DNA from: PR03 sp964353555
GTDB taxonomy: Bacteria; Myxococcota_A; UBA9160; PR03
Direction: 5' to 3'
NCBI GenBank assembly: GCA_964353555.1
Contig: CAYGWM010000084.1
Location: 1 to 17,335, forward strand
DNA: 17,335 nt
Part shown: positions 7,983-15,596 of the stretch, in pieces
How the letters are laid out: every line of letters starts with the position of its first letter
Numbering within the stretch: the stretch's first letter is position 1
Made by a program: the position numbers and the translations under genes
The notes under the pieces: model-generated
Database searches by the model: none
What the model was told of the DNA's origin: nothing
What the model saw: only the letters and a program-made list of their open reading frames with translations

Positions 7983-9661
7983 CGGTCGTGCCGTGTCTCC
8001 CGCTCGCGCCATCGCGCGAGCACGCCCAGCATGAGTACGCTCGCACCGCCGAGCCACGCAGCGAGTGGCTCCGGGACGGGGGCGGACGGGTACGAGACCG
8101 CATCCATGCCGAACGGCGCGAGCAGGTCGGGATTGCAGTTTGCGGTGGCCTCCTCATGCGGGCTCGACGCCGTCGAGCTCGCGAAGGGGATGCAGACGCG
8201 TTCGGGCGACGTCCAGCGCTTCCGCCAGAAGCAGTACTCCGTGTTGCCGCTCTCGACCGCGGTCGCGTAAACCTCGTTGGTATTCCCCAGGAAGTTTCCC
8301 GCTGAGGCCGCGTACAGGAAGTTATACGCGGTCGAGTGGTTCGCGCCGCGGATGCCTCCGGTTCCCATGTTGTCGGTGTTATGATCATTGATAACCGCGT
8401 TGCAGCGCGTGTCGGTGTTCGCCGACATATCGTCGTAGGAAAAGTCCACGTCCACGACGGTGTTGAACTCGATCTGGACATCCGTGGCGTAGGCCGTGGG
8501 GGAGATCGCGAGCGAGCCCAACAGGCCCGGGGGGCCGGCGATCCGGGTGTCGTGAATGAGATTGCCGGCGATGATCCAGCTCGATCCCCCGACGGTGATG
8601 CCCTGGGTGGAGTCGAGGATGATATTCCGGGCCACCAGCACGTGCTCCGGGCAGTGGTTGCCTGCGGTGATCGCCTGTCCGTTGGCTCCGGACCCGCCGC
8701 AGTTCGCGGTAGGCGACGTCGGGCGGAATCCCCAGGTGCGATTGCCGGTGATCCGGGTCCACAGATCGGCGTCGGCCCCCGCCCTCGACTTCACGCTGAT
8801 GCCTTCCTCGGCGCAGGCGCATTCACCGGTCGGATTGGGTGCGCCTGTGTCGCAGTCGATGCGCTTGGCTCCCGTGATGTAGACGTCATTGCCGTCGATC
8901 ACGGTGCCGTGCGGGGAACCCGGATCGTTGCAGTCCGCGGCAAGGGCTTCCACAGCAATTCCCGAGCCCCAGTCGTAGACCTCGTTGTCGAGGACCTTGT
9001 TGAAGTCGTTGTCCCCGCCGGGCGAGTTGCCCCAGACGACGTCGATGCCTTCGTAGTCACCCGGCCGGCGACCCTGATTGCCGTTGCGCACTACGTTGGC
9101 CTGTAGAGTATTGAAAGTCGCTGGATCTCCGAGGTAGCTATTCACTATGACCGCGTTCTGCGTCGGCAGCTGCGGCACGTGCTCGATGCCATCGATCAGA
9201 TTCCCGTCGAGGATGTTGTGGTCTCCTCCGTAGATGGTGACGAACCAATCCGTCATGCCGTCGTGCGGCTGGATCGTGAGTCCCTGGATCACCCACCAGC
9301 TTCCCCGGATCAGCAAGCTCTCGAAGAGCGCACGCTCCGAGCGTTGGACCGCGTTGCGCTTGCCGTCGCGCGGATCGAAGCGAAGGAAGCGACGGTCTTG
9401 CTGGGTGCCCGAAGCCGTGATCCGCAGCAGGCCGGCCGCGCGGTAGTCGCCTGGCTCGACGCAGAATACGCGCTTACTCGGATCGTTGAGAAGCGCGTTC
9501 AGCATCGTGGGGGTCACCCTCGCATCCACGATCGCATCACAGGGGCCAGACGCGGGAATCGATTCGAGGTAAGGCGAATCCGAGAACGCGCCGATCGCAG
9601 CGGCGCTCCGAGCTCCGACCAGGGCGATGGCTGCGATCGCGAGGAGGCAGCAAGGTCGCAT
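7979..9661 (-). CDS. Secreted right-handed beta-helix protein with PEP-CTERM sorting signal
   Basis: 560 residues from ATG 9661, with GAGAGG about 7 nt upstream. A signal peptide (MRPCCLLAIAAIALVGARSAAA, about 1-22 in two parts: basic start then hydrophobic core) leads into a mature chain. Repeated short N-rich rungs such as HNILDGNLIDGIEH, NVVRNGNQG, NKVLDNEVYDWGSG and ITGNRTWGF are typical of parallel beta-helix proteins of the pectate-lyase/NosD type. The C-terminus is a full tripartite PEP-CTERM signal: VPEP at about 529-532, a hydrophobic helix, then an arginine cluster RWRERETRHDR. In bacteria with exosortase this signal is cleaved and the protein released to the surface or matrix, usually beside exopolysaccharide functions. 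Carbohydrate binding or cleavage is plausible, but I see no defined active site. An exosortase gene must lie elsewhere. Confidence 0.87.
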   Translation of the reverse strand: MRPCCLLAIAAIALVGARSAAAIGAFSDSPYLESIPASGPCDAIVDARVTPTMLNALLNDPSKRVFCVEPGDYRAAGLLRITASGTQQDRRFLRFDPRDGKRNAVQRSERALFESLLIRGSWWVIQGLTIQPHDGMTDWFVTIYGGDHNILDGNLIDGIEHVPQLPTQNAVIVNSYLGDPATFNTLQANVVRNGNQGRRPGDYEGIDVVWGNSPGGDNDFNKVLDNEVYDWGSGIAVEALAADCNDPGSPHGTVIDGNDVYITGAKRIDCDTGAPNPTGECACAEEGISVKSRAGADADLWTRITGNRTWGFRPTSPTANCGGSGANGQAITAGNHCPEHVLVARNIILDSTQGITVGGSSWIIAGNLIHDTRIAGPPGLLGSLAISPTAYATDVQIEFNTVVDVDFSYDDMSANTDTRCNAVINDHNTDNMGTGGIRGANHSTAYNFLYAASAGNFLGNTNEVYATAVESGNTEYCFWRKRWTSPERVCIPFASSTASSPHEEATANCNPDLLAPFGMDAVSYPSAPVPEPLAAWLGGASVLMLGVLARWRERETRHDR

Positions 9662-9747
9662 GGAGGCACCTCTCGCCGGGCGAACACGCCCTGCCAGCTC
9701 TTCAGAGATCTAGTCGGCTCGACATCGAGATGACATGAGGATCACGA

Positions 9748-9773
9748 CGACTGCGCAAGACGTTGCGCAGTCG
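9748..9773. terminator. 11-bp stem-loop downstream of the isocitrate-lyase-family gene
   Basis: Arms 9748-9758 and 9763-9773 (CGACTGCGCAA and its exact complement) enclose a 4-nt loop. It starts 24 nt past the stop of the minus-strand gene ending at 9797 and lies before the next minus-strand start at 9661. The compact stem with a tetraloop is terminator-like, but no clear T-tract follows on the minus strand. It therefore probably ends or processes the transcript by a less canonical route. Confidence 0.55.
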
Positions 9774-9796
9774 CGCAGGCGCGATCGGCCCTGACG

Positions 9797-10684
9797 TCAA
9801 TCTTTCAGTTCGTAACGCCCCGCCTCGGCGTCGTACCAGTCGAAGCCGACGATCTCGCGCAGCTCCGGGAACGAGACGCGGCGCTCGGCCGGGCGGCCTT
9901 CGCGGAGCTGATCGAGTGCGTCGCGCATCGCCCGCACGGACGCGCTGAGCAACGCGAGCGGGTAGGCGGCGATCTTGAAGCCGAGTTCGGCGAGTCGATC
10001 GGGCGCGAGCCACGGTGTGTCGCCGTCCTCGACCAGGTTGGCCATCAGCGGCAGCGAAAGCCCGCGTCCGACGCGTTCCATCTCCGCTTCGGTCCGCGGC
10101 GCTTCGACGAAGAGCACGTCGACGCCGATCTGCTCGAACGCGCGAGCGCGGTCTAGCGCCTCGTCGAGGCCGTGCGTTGCGCGCGCGTCGGTGCGGGCCA
10201 TCACGAGGATGTCGAGGCCCTCGCTGCGCAGCTCCTCGCGCGCGTCGACGGCAGCCTGGATGCGGGCGAGCGCCTCGCTGCGTCCAACGACCGCCTTGCC
10301 GCGCGTGTGCCCGCATCGCTTCGGAGCGAGTTGGTCTTCGATCATCACGCACGCGAAGCCGGCGCGTGCAAAGCCGCGCACGGTGCGCTTCACGTTCACG
10401 GCGTTGCCGTAGCCGGTGTCGCCGTCGCCGATCACCGGCAGCGAGATCGCCGCTGTGATCGCCTGGCCCACGTCGACGATCTCGCCATACGAGAGCAGAC
10501 CGGTATCCGGCAGGCCGGCCCGCGCGGCCGAAACCGCAAATCCGCTCATGAAGGTCAGCTCGAAGCCCGCTCGCTCGATGAGTCGCGCTGAGAGCGCATC
10601 GAAACAGCACGGCATGATGCGGATGCCGGGTCGCGCGAGCAGTGCGCGGAGCCGTGCGGCCGGGCTCGAAAGTACGGGCGACAT
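9797..10684 (-). CDS. Isocitrate lyase/PEP mutase-superfamily C-C lyase
   Basis: 295 residues from ATG 10684, with GGAGG 8 nt upstream. The chain is the (beta/alpha)8 barrel of the superfamily: substrate/Mg2+ residues in VIGDGDTGYGN (D87, D89), IEDQ (116-118), the flexible catalytic loop KRCGH at 122-126 with C124, then VMARTDA (161-167) and LFVEAP (191-196). The intact KRCGH loop points to a true lyase, of the methylisocitrate lyase (PrpB) or 2,3-dimethylmalate lyase kind, rather than a PEP mutase. The reaction would split a substituted malate/citrate into pyruvate or succinate-like products in the cytoplasm. The VEAP motif and short length fit the broader oxaloacetate decarboxylase/dimethylmalate lyase branch, so I do not assign prpB. 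There are no methylcitrate-cycle neighbours. It starts 34 bp from a divergent gene. Confidence 0.85.
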   Translation of the reverse strand: MSPVLSSPAARLRALLARPGIRIMPCCFDALSARLIERAGFELTFMSGFAVSAARAGLPDTGLLSYGEIVDVGQAITAAISLPVIGDGDTGYGNAVNVKRTVRGFARAGFACVMIEDQLAPKRCGHTRGKAVVGRSEALARIQAAVDAREELRSEGLDILVMARTDARATHGLDEALDRARAFEQIGVDVLFVEAPRTEAEMERVGRGLSLPLMANLVEDGDTPWLAPDRLAELGFKIAAYPLALLSASVRAMRDALDQLREGRPAERRVSFPELREIVGFDWYDAEAGRYELKD

Positions 10685-10718
10685 GGTGCAAGCCTCCGGG
10701 CGAGGCATCATAGGCGCG

Positions 10719-11705
10719 ATGCGTCCGGCTCGACACCTGCTCCACTTCACGTTGCTCGGCGCGCTGCTCTTCGCCGCCGAGCGAAGGTTCGCGACGTCGC
10801 AGCCTGTTGCGATCCCAGCAACGCGCGTGGCCGAGCGGATCGCCGTGTTCGCGCGCGAGACGGGCGCCGCACCCGACGCGCGCGTGTACGCGCTGCTCGA
10901 ACGCGATGCACAGCGCGAAGACGTGCTCGCGCGCGAAGCCCGTCGGCTCGGGCTCGATCGCGACGACGCAGTCGTGCGCGAGCGGTTGGTCAGCAACATG
11001 GCGTTCTTGCAGGGAGGCCCACTCTTCGATCGATCCGCGCGTGGCGATGCGCCGCCGAGCGAAACGAATGCGTTGGGTCGCGAAATCTCGCCAGAGCGTC
11101 TCTATCGCGAAGCGCTCGCGCTGGGCATGGATGCCAGCGACGCGCTGGTGCGGCGTCGCCTTGCCGCGCGGATGACCGCTCGGCTGCGCGCAGACGCGGC
11201 TCGCGAACCGATCGGCGAAGCCACGTTGCGCGCTTGGTTCGACGCGCACGGCGACACCTTCGAGCAGCCGGCCGCGGTGCGCTTCGCGCAACTTTGCTTC
11301 GCGCGCAGCGATCGCGAGGGCGAAGCCGAGCGTCGCGCGCGCAGCGCACTGGCATCGCTGCGCGATGCCGCGATCGCGCCTGCCGAAGCGAGTCGTCGCG
11401 GCGATCCATGTTTGCTCGGGAACGCGATCTCGCTGCGCAGCGCATCGGAGCTGCAGCGCGGCTTCGGCGCTGCCTTTGCGCGTGCGGCGTTCGCAGCCGA
11501 CACGGACGTGTGGACGGGGCCGATCGCGTCGAGTCAAGGCGTGCATCTGGTGCTGGTGCAGGAACGCGTTCCAGCGCGCGGCGCCGATTTCGAATCCGTG
11601 CGCCTTGCGGTCCGCGACGCCTGCATCGCTGAACGCCAGGATGCGGCGCTGCGCGACGGAATCGCGCGGCTGCGCGCTCGCTACGCCGATGAGACGCAGC
11701 GATGA
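10719..11705 (+). CDS. Membrane-anchored parvulin-like peptidyl-prolyl isomerase
   Basis: 328 residues from ATG 10719. The N-terminus (RHLLHFTLLGALLFAAERRF, about 5-24) is a single membrane anchor. A helical SurA/PpiD-like region follows (IAVFARETG... and SPERLYREALALGMDASD), and from about residue 168 a parvulin-like domain: ATLRAWFDAHGDTF, VRFAQLCF and GPIASSQGVHLVLVQE. Such proteins help fold exported or membrane proteins. The domain is degenerate, so a chaperone without isomerase activity is possible. The stop overlaps the next gene's start (ATGA), and in other genomes proteins of this kind are often encoded next to HupE/UreJ-family genes, suggesting they work together. The ribosome site is weak; an in-frame ATG at 10683, overlapping the divergent gene's start codon, is a less likely alternative. 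Confidence 0.75.
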   Translation: MRPARHLLHFTLLGALLFAAERRFATSQPVAIPATRVAERIAVFARETGAAPDARVYALLERDAQREDVLAREARRLGLDRDDAVVRERLVSNMAFLQGGPLFDRSARGDAPPSETNALGREISPERLYREALALGMDASDALVRRRLAARMTARLRADAAREPIGEATLRAWFDAHGDTFEQPAAVRFAQLCFARSDREGEAERRARSALASLRDAAIAPAEASRRGDPCLLGNAISLRSASELQRGFGAAFARAAFAADTDVWTGPIASSQGVHLVLVQERVPARGADFESVRLAVRDACIAERQDAALRDGIARLRARYADETQR

Positions 11706-12703
11706 ACCGCGCGGTCGCACTCATCGCGCTCGCGTTGTTCTGGGCTTCGCCCGCGCGTGCGCATCCGCTCTCGCCGGTGCTGCTGGAACTCGAGGAGCTC
11801 GACGCATCGGGTCACTTCGCGGTGCGCTGGAAGACGCCGCGCGCGGACGACGCGCTGACGGTGACGCTGCCGGCTGCGTGCGAGGGGATCGGCCCGGTGC
11901 GTCGTGACTTTGCAGCGGGCTCCTTCTTGCAGGCAAGCGAAATGCAATGCGGGGCGGCCGGACTCACGGGCGCGACGCTCGCCGTTGCGGGACTCGAGGC
12001 GACCGGCGCCGACGCGCTCGTTCGCATCCACTTCGCGGATGGCCATACGGTGCGCGCGCTATTGCGGCCCGACGCGCCGTCGCTGCGCGTGCCGGTGCGC
12101 GAGAGCGTCGTCGGCGTCTTCGCCTCACACGTGCGTATGGGCGCCGGGCATCTGTTCGGCGGCATTGATCACCTGCTCTTCCTCACTGGGCTCGTGGCGC
12201 TGCTCGGCGGCGGGCGGCGTCTCTTCGTGGCGGTGACCGCATTCACCGCGGGCCACAGCGTGACGCTGGCGCTCGCGGCGCTCGGCATCGTGCGCGCGCC
12301 GGTGGCATTCGTCGAGGTGGCGATCGCCGCGACGCTGGTATGGCTGGCCGCCCTGCTGACGCGTCGCGCCGAATTCGCGAACGATTGCGTCGGCGTCGCG
12401 CGCCGACCGTTCGCGCTGCCATTTGCGTTCGGCCTGCTGCACGGACTCGGGTTCGCGAGCGCGCTCGGGGAACTCGGCGTCCCGGCGCGCGAGATCCCGC
12501 TGGCGCTCGGGGGCTTCAACATCGGCATCGAGCTGGGTCAGCTCGCGTTGGTGACCGCGTTGCTGGCGCTCGCGGCGATGCTGCGGCCGCTCATGGGTGC
12601 TTCGCCGACGCGAGTGATCCGCTGGGCTGCGCTCGCACCGGCGTATGCGATTGGATCGCTGGGCATCTACTGGTGCTTGGATCGGTTGGCCGGAGCGTTC
12701 TAG
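11702..12703 (+). CDS. HupE/UreJ-family membrane protein (possible metal transporter)
   Basis: 333 residues. The ATG overlaps the upstream stop by 4 nt. A signal peptide (1-20, ending ARA) is followed by an extracytoplasmic domain of about 115 residues (21-135). Then come six or more membrane helices carrying the family motifs: GHLFGGIDHLLFL (149-161; H150, D156, H157), FTAGHSVTLA (181-190; H185), E205, FGLLHGLGF (243-251; H247) and FNIGIELGQL (272-281; E277). These intramembrane His/Asp/Glu residues are those expected to handle a divalent metal. HupE and UreJ relatives are linked to nickel uptake for hydrogenase or urease, but neither enzyme is encoded here, so the substrate is open. Coupling to the parvulin-like protein suggests that one assists the folding of the other. 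Confidence 0.88.
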   Translation: MNRAVALIALALFWASPARAHPLSPVLLELEELDASGHFAVRWKTPRADDALTVTLPAACEGIGPVRRDFAAGSFLQASEMQCGAAGLTGATLAVAGLEATGADALVRIHFADGHTVRALLRPDAPSLRVPVRESVVGVFASHVRMGAGHLFGGIDHLLFLTGLVALLGGGRRLFVAVTAFTAGHSVTLALAALGIVRAPVAFVEVAIAATLVWLAALLTRRAEFANDCVGVARRPFALPFAFGLLHGLGFASALGELGVPAREIPLALGGFNIGIELGQLALVTALLALAAMLRPLMGASPTRVIRWAALAPAYAIGSLGIYWCLDRLAGAF

Positions 12704-12738
12704 AGTCCGCGGTCCGCCCCGGCGCGGAGGAGGCATTG

Positions 12739-13458
12739 ATGACGGGAGCTGCGTTCGCGCTCGTGGGACTGGCCGTGTTGATGGCCGGAATCGGATTGGT
12801 CGTGTGGCGAGGCGAGCGGGTGCGGCGTCTCGGGCTCGAAGCCGAACTCGCGGCGCTGCGCGATTCGATCGACAGCGAGCGCAGCGCGCTCGAACAGAAG
12901 ACGACCGATCGGCGCGAGCGCGCGGGCGAGATCGCGGAGCTGCGCCAGCGGCTCGAGAAGGCGAAGCGCCGCGCGTTCACTGCGCAAGAAGAGAAGGCTC
13001 CGCTCGAAGCGCGCGTCAGCGCGATCGAGATCGAAGTGCGCGATCGCGACGCGGAGTGCAAGCGCCTGCGCGACCAGGTGGCAAAGCTCGAGGGCGACAT
13101 CGATGGAGCGCGCCGCGACGCGGGCCGGCTTCGCGAGCAAGCGTCGAACGCGGTGCAGGAACGCGACAAGGCGTCGCGCGTCGTGCGCATCGATCCCGAC
13201 GAGCACCGCACGCTCGCGCATCGCGCCGACGCCGCCGAGGAAGAAGTGCGGCGTCTCAATGCCCAGATCCGCGACGTCGAACGCGACGCGTTGCGCTATC
13301 GCCAGCGCGAGCGCACGCACCGCCGTCTCTACCTGGTGATCCGGGGCGAACTCGGCGCCGCGCAGGATCGGATCCGGCAGCTCAGCGGGGGGCCGCCGGG
13401 CGAAGCGTTCACTGAACCCGACGGTCCGCTCGATGACGCGCTGGCGGGACCCGATTGA
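12739..13458 (+). CDS. Membrane-anchored coiled-coil protein, function unknown
   Basis: 239 residues from ATG 12739, preceded by GGAGGAGG 5 nt upstream, which decides the start. One N-terminal membrane helix (about 4-23, ending VVWRGERVRR) is followed by a long heptad-rich, highly charged region (about 28-215; for example EIAELRQRLEKAKRRAF and LRDQVAKLEGDIDGARRD), then an acidic, Gly/Pro-rich tail. The N-in topology inferred from the positive residues after the helix would place the coil in the cytoplasm. I do not recognise the family. Coiled-coil anchors of this kind include cell-division and envelope scaffolds and RmuC-like proteins, but no specific motif supports any of them. It follows the HupE-like gene by 35 bp and precedes the DUF218 gene in the same direction. 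Confidence 0.8.
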   Translation: MTGAAFALVGLAVLMAGIGLVVWRGERVRRLGLEAELAALRDSIDSERSALEQKTTDRRERAGEIAELRQRLEKAKRRAFTAQEEKAPLEARVSAIEIEVRDRDAECKRLRDQVAKLEGDIDGARRDAGRLREQASNAVQERDKASRVVRIDPDEHRTLAHRADAAEEEVRRLNAQIRDVERDALRYRQRERTHRRLYLVIRGELGAAQDRIRQLSGGPPGEAFTEPDGPLDDALAGPD

Positions 13459-13536
13459 CCGCACGAAGGTCGGGTTTCGTGTCAGTGCGAGGCGTCGCAG
13501 CGTGAACGCCGTCGGCGTGCTGGATCCAGCGCCGCG

Positions 13537-14334
13537 ATGACGGGCTTTCTGCTCACCAAGATCGCGACGCAACTGCTCTACCCGCTCGCGATCTCGATCG
13601 CGCTGTCGCTCGTCGGGCTCGTGCTGCTCGCGCGTGGGCGCACGCGGCGCGCGGGTGCTTGTCTTTGGGCTTCGCTCGCGTTGCTCTGGGTGACCTCGAC
13701 ACCCGTCGTCAGCTTCGCGTTGCGGGAGTCGCTCGCAGCACGCTACACGCCGGTGCCGCCGGACCAGGCAGAAAGCGCGAGCGCGATCGTGTTGCTCGGC
13801 GACGCGGTTGAGCCGGGCACGCCGCTGCGCAATTGGGCAGACCTCAAGGAGTCGGCCGACCGGATCGTGCACGCGTCGCGCCTCTACCGCGCCGGAAAGG
13901 CGCCCCTCGTCGTCGCGACGGGCGGAGGCGACGGCCGCAGCATCGCCGTTCAGAATCCCGCGGATACGACCGCGGATCTACTCGTCGAGTGGGGCGTTCC
14001 GCGCGATGCGATCTTGCTCGAACGCGAAAGCCACACCACCTACGAGAACGCCATCTACACCAGAAAGCTGCTCGAAGCGCGCGGCATTGACGGACCCGTC
14101 CTGTTGGTCACCAGCGCCACTCACATGCGGCGTTCGATGGCCGTGTTCGAGAGCGCCGGCCTGCGCGCGATCCCCGCGGCGACCGACTACGGCCCGGGCC
14201 GCATCGATCTGGGCGATCCAATCGTCTGGATCCCCGACGCCGACGCCTTGCACGAGACCGATGGCGCGATCAAGGAATACCTGGGCATGTTCGTGTATCG
14301 GTTGCGCGGACAGATCCGGGGCGGTACGCGCTGA
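13537..14334 (+). CDS. YdcF/ElyC/SanA-like DUF218 membrane protein
   Basis: 265 residues from ATG 13537; no strong Shine-Dalgarno is visible, and no better in-frame start lies upstream. Two membrane segments (about 12-32 and 40-60) come first, followed by a DUF218 domain (about 82-245). The expected motifs are present: AIVLLGD (83-89), LVVATGGG (124-131), SHTTYENA (165-172) and VTSATHMRRS (191-200). The architecture, two helices then the domain with the C-terminal part extracytoplasmic, matches ElyC, which in E. coli affects peptidoglycan and lipid-carrier metabolism under stress; SanA and YdcF are relatives. The biochemical activity is not settled for the family. It ends a plus-strand run of four genes, 78 bp after the coiled-coil gene. 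Confidence 0.88.
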   Translation: MTGFLLTKIATQLLYPLAISIALSLVGLVLLARGRTRRAGACLWASLALLWVTSTPVVSFALRESLAARYTPVPPDQAESASAIVLLGDAVEPGTPLRNWADLKESADRIVHASRLYRAGKAPLVVATGGGDGRSIAVQNPADTTADLLVEWGVPRDAILLERESHTTYENAIYTRKLLEARGIDGPVLLVTSATHMRRSMAVFESAGLRAIPAATDYGPGRIDLGDPIVWIPDADALHETDGAIKEYLGMFVYRLRGQIRGGTR

Positions 14335-14351
14335 GGGACAGCCAGCCTCAG
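14331..14351. terminator. Weak hairpin at the 3' end of the DUF218 gene
   Basis: CTGAGG (14331-14336) pairs with CCTCAG (14346-14351) around a 9-nt loop, followed on the plus strand by TTTC. The stem includes the stop codon at 14332-14334. It sits in the 44-bp gap between two convergent genes, so it could end either transcript. The stem is short, so the call is tentative. Confidence 0.3.
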
Positions 14352-14378
14352 TTTCAAGGCCAGCAACGCGGTCGAGAC

Positions 14379-15596
14379 TCAGCGCGGCGCGGCTGGTGCG
14401 AGTTCATCGAACCAGCCGCGCAGCAGCGGGACCGCGGCCAGCACCGATCCCTCGTGGTCGACCGCACCGACCGCGATCGCGCGCACGTCGCCGCCGCTGG
14501 CAGCGAAATGCGTCGCAGCCGAGCGCGCCTCCTCGGGCGCGACGTCCACGTCCGCGTCGCCGTAGTAGAGCCGGATCGGCGCGCGCGGCGTCCAATCGAG
14601 AAGGCTGTTCTCGGCGAGCCGCGCGAGGAACCACGTCTCGCGTCCCGCGTCGTAGTCCGCGAGGAACCCGGGAGCGAGCATGTCGCGCGGCTGCGGCGGC
14701 AGCGCAGCGACGATCGCGTCGCCGCCGTGTGCGCCGTCGAATAGCACCGGTAGCTGGCTCTGGTACAACTCGCGGATCACCGAGCCGAGCGGCATGCCGT
14801 AGATGCGGGCGTAGCTGTTCGCGATCCACGCGATGTAGAGACTCGCGAAGCGCGAGCGGCCCTCGAGCGCGGACGGAAAGCCGATGCCCGCGAGGTCGAA
14901 TGGGCCTGCGACCGATGCAGACGCCCGCACGCGTAGCCCTTCACCGGGATTCGTCTCGATCGCTCGCTGCGCGGCGAGCGTCGCGTGGCCGCCCTGCGAG
15001 AAACCGGCGAGGAACAGCGCATCGGGCCAGCGGAACCCCGCCGCGGCGACCACTGCGCGGCTTGCGCGCAGCAGATCGACGACGGCGTTCGCCGTGCTCG
15101 CGGCGTGGTAATAGGGATGGGGCTCCAGCGACGTACCGAGACCGAGGTAGTCGGGTGCGACGAGCAGGTAACCGTGCCCGGCGAACGCCGCGGCGGCCAC
15201 GACGCCGTTACTCGGGTCCGGTGTCGAGGGCGCGGCGGTCCGCTCGCTCGCGGTGCCGTGCTGGAAGCTCACGACGCCGCGCAGCTCCGCGGCGCGTGGA
15301 AACGCGACGAGCCCCGAGGCGAGCGCGAGCCGTCCGCCCGGGGCGGTCGTCCAGTACTCGACCCGATACAGCGAGACTCCGTATTGCGTTGGAACTGCCG
15401 ACGACAGTCCCTGCGTCCAGATCAGCGCGCGCAGCGCCCAGCCCGGATAGCCCCCGACCGGCGTGGCGGACTCGACCGTGCCCGGCTGGGCTTGCGCGGA
15501 ATCTAGCTGTGTCGCAATCCGCAGCGCGGGTGTGCACGCGACACCGGCCAGCAACGAAGCCAGCAGCGCGCTGCGCATCCACCGACTGTCAACCAT
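14379..15596 (-). CDS. Secreted or lipid-anchored alpha/beta-hydrolase, lipase-like
   Basis: 405 residues from ATG 15596, which overlaps the fdhD stop region by 8 nt; ATG 15578 (18 nt later) is an equally plausible start. The N-terminus has a short hydrophobic signal ending LLAGVAC, with C21 a possible lipid-attachment cysteine, although the residue three before it (G) is not canonical. The body is a LIP-type alpha/beta-hydrolase: SFQHGTASERTAAPSTPD (oxyanion region), VAPDYLGLG.S (146-155), nucleophile elbow GFSQGG with S200, acid likely D349 in YYGDADVDVAP, and H381 in VDHEGS. It should hydrolyse an ester outside the cytoplasm; the substrate cannot be read from the sequence. Its place directly behind fdhD in a molybdoenzyme operon has no obvious functional logic. 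Confidence 0.85.
   Translation of the reverse strand: MVDSRWMRSALLASLLAGVACTPALRIATQLDSAQAQPGTVESATPVGGYPGWALRALIWTQGLSSAVPTQYGVSLYRVEYWTTAPGGRLALASGLVAFPRAAELRGVVSFQHGTASERTAAPSTPDPSNGVVAAAAFAGHGYLLVAPDYLGLGTSLEPHPYYHAASTANAVVDLLRASRAVVAAAGFRWPDALFLAGFSQGGHATLAAQRAIETNPGEGLRVRASASVAGPFDLAGIGFPSALEGRSRFASLYIAWIANSYARIYGMPLGSVIRELYQSQLPVLFDGAHGGDAIVAALPPQPRDMLAPGFLADYDAGRETWFLARLAENSLLDWTPRAPIRLYYGDADVDVAPEEARSAATHFAASGGDVRAIAVGAVDHEGSVLAAVPLLRGWFDELAPAAPR

Noticed and set aside
9690..9696. TGGCAGG on the minus strand upstream of the PEP-CTERM gene as a sigma-54 promoter
   Set aside because: The -12 region does not have GC at the correct 10-base spacing from GG.
13462..13481. CACGAA/TTCGTG 6-bp hairpin after the coiled-coil gene as a terminator
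   Set aside because: The stem is short, the loop 8 nt, and no T-tract follows; the next gene appears to be in the same transcript.
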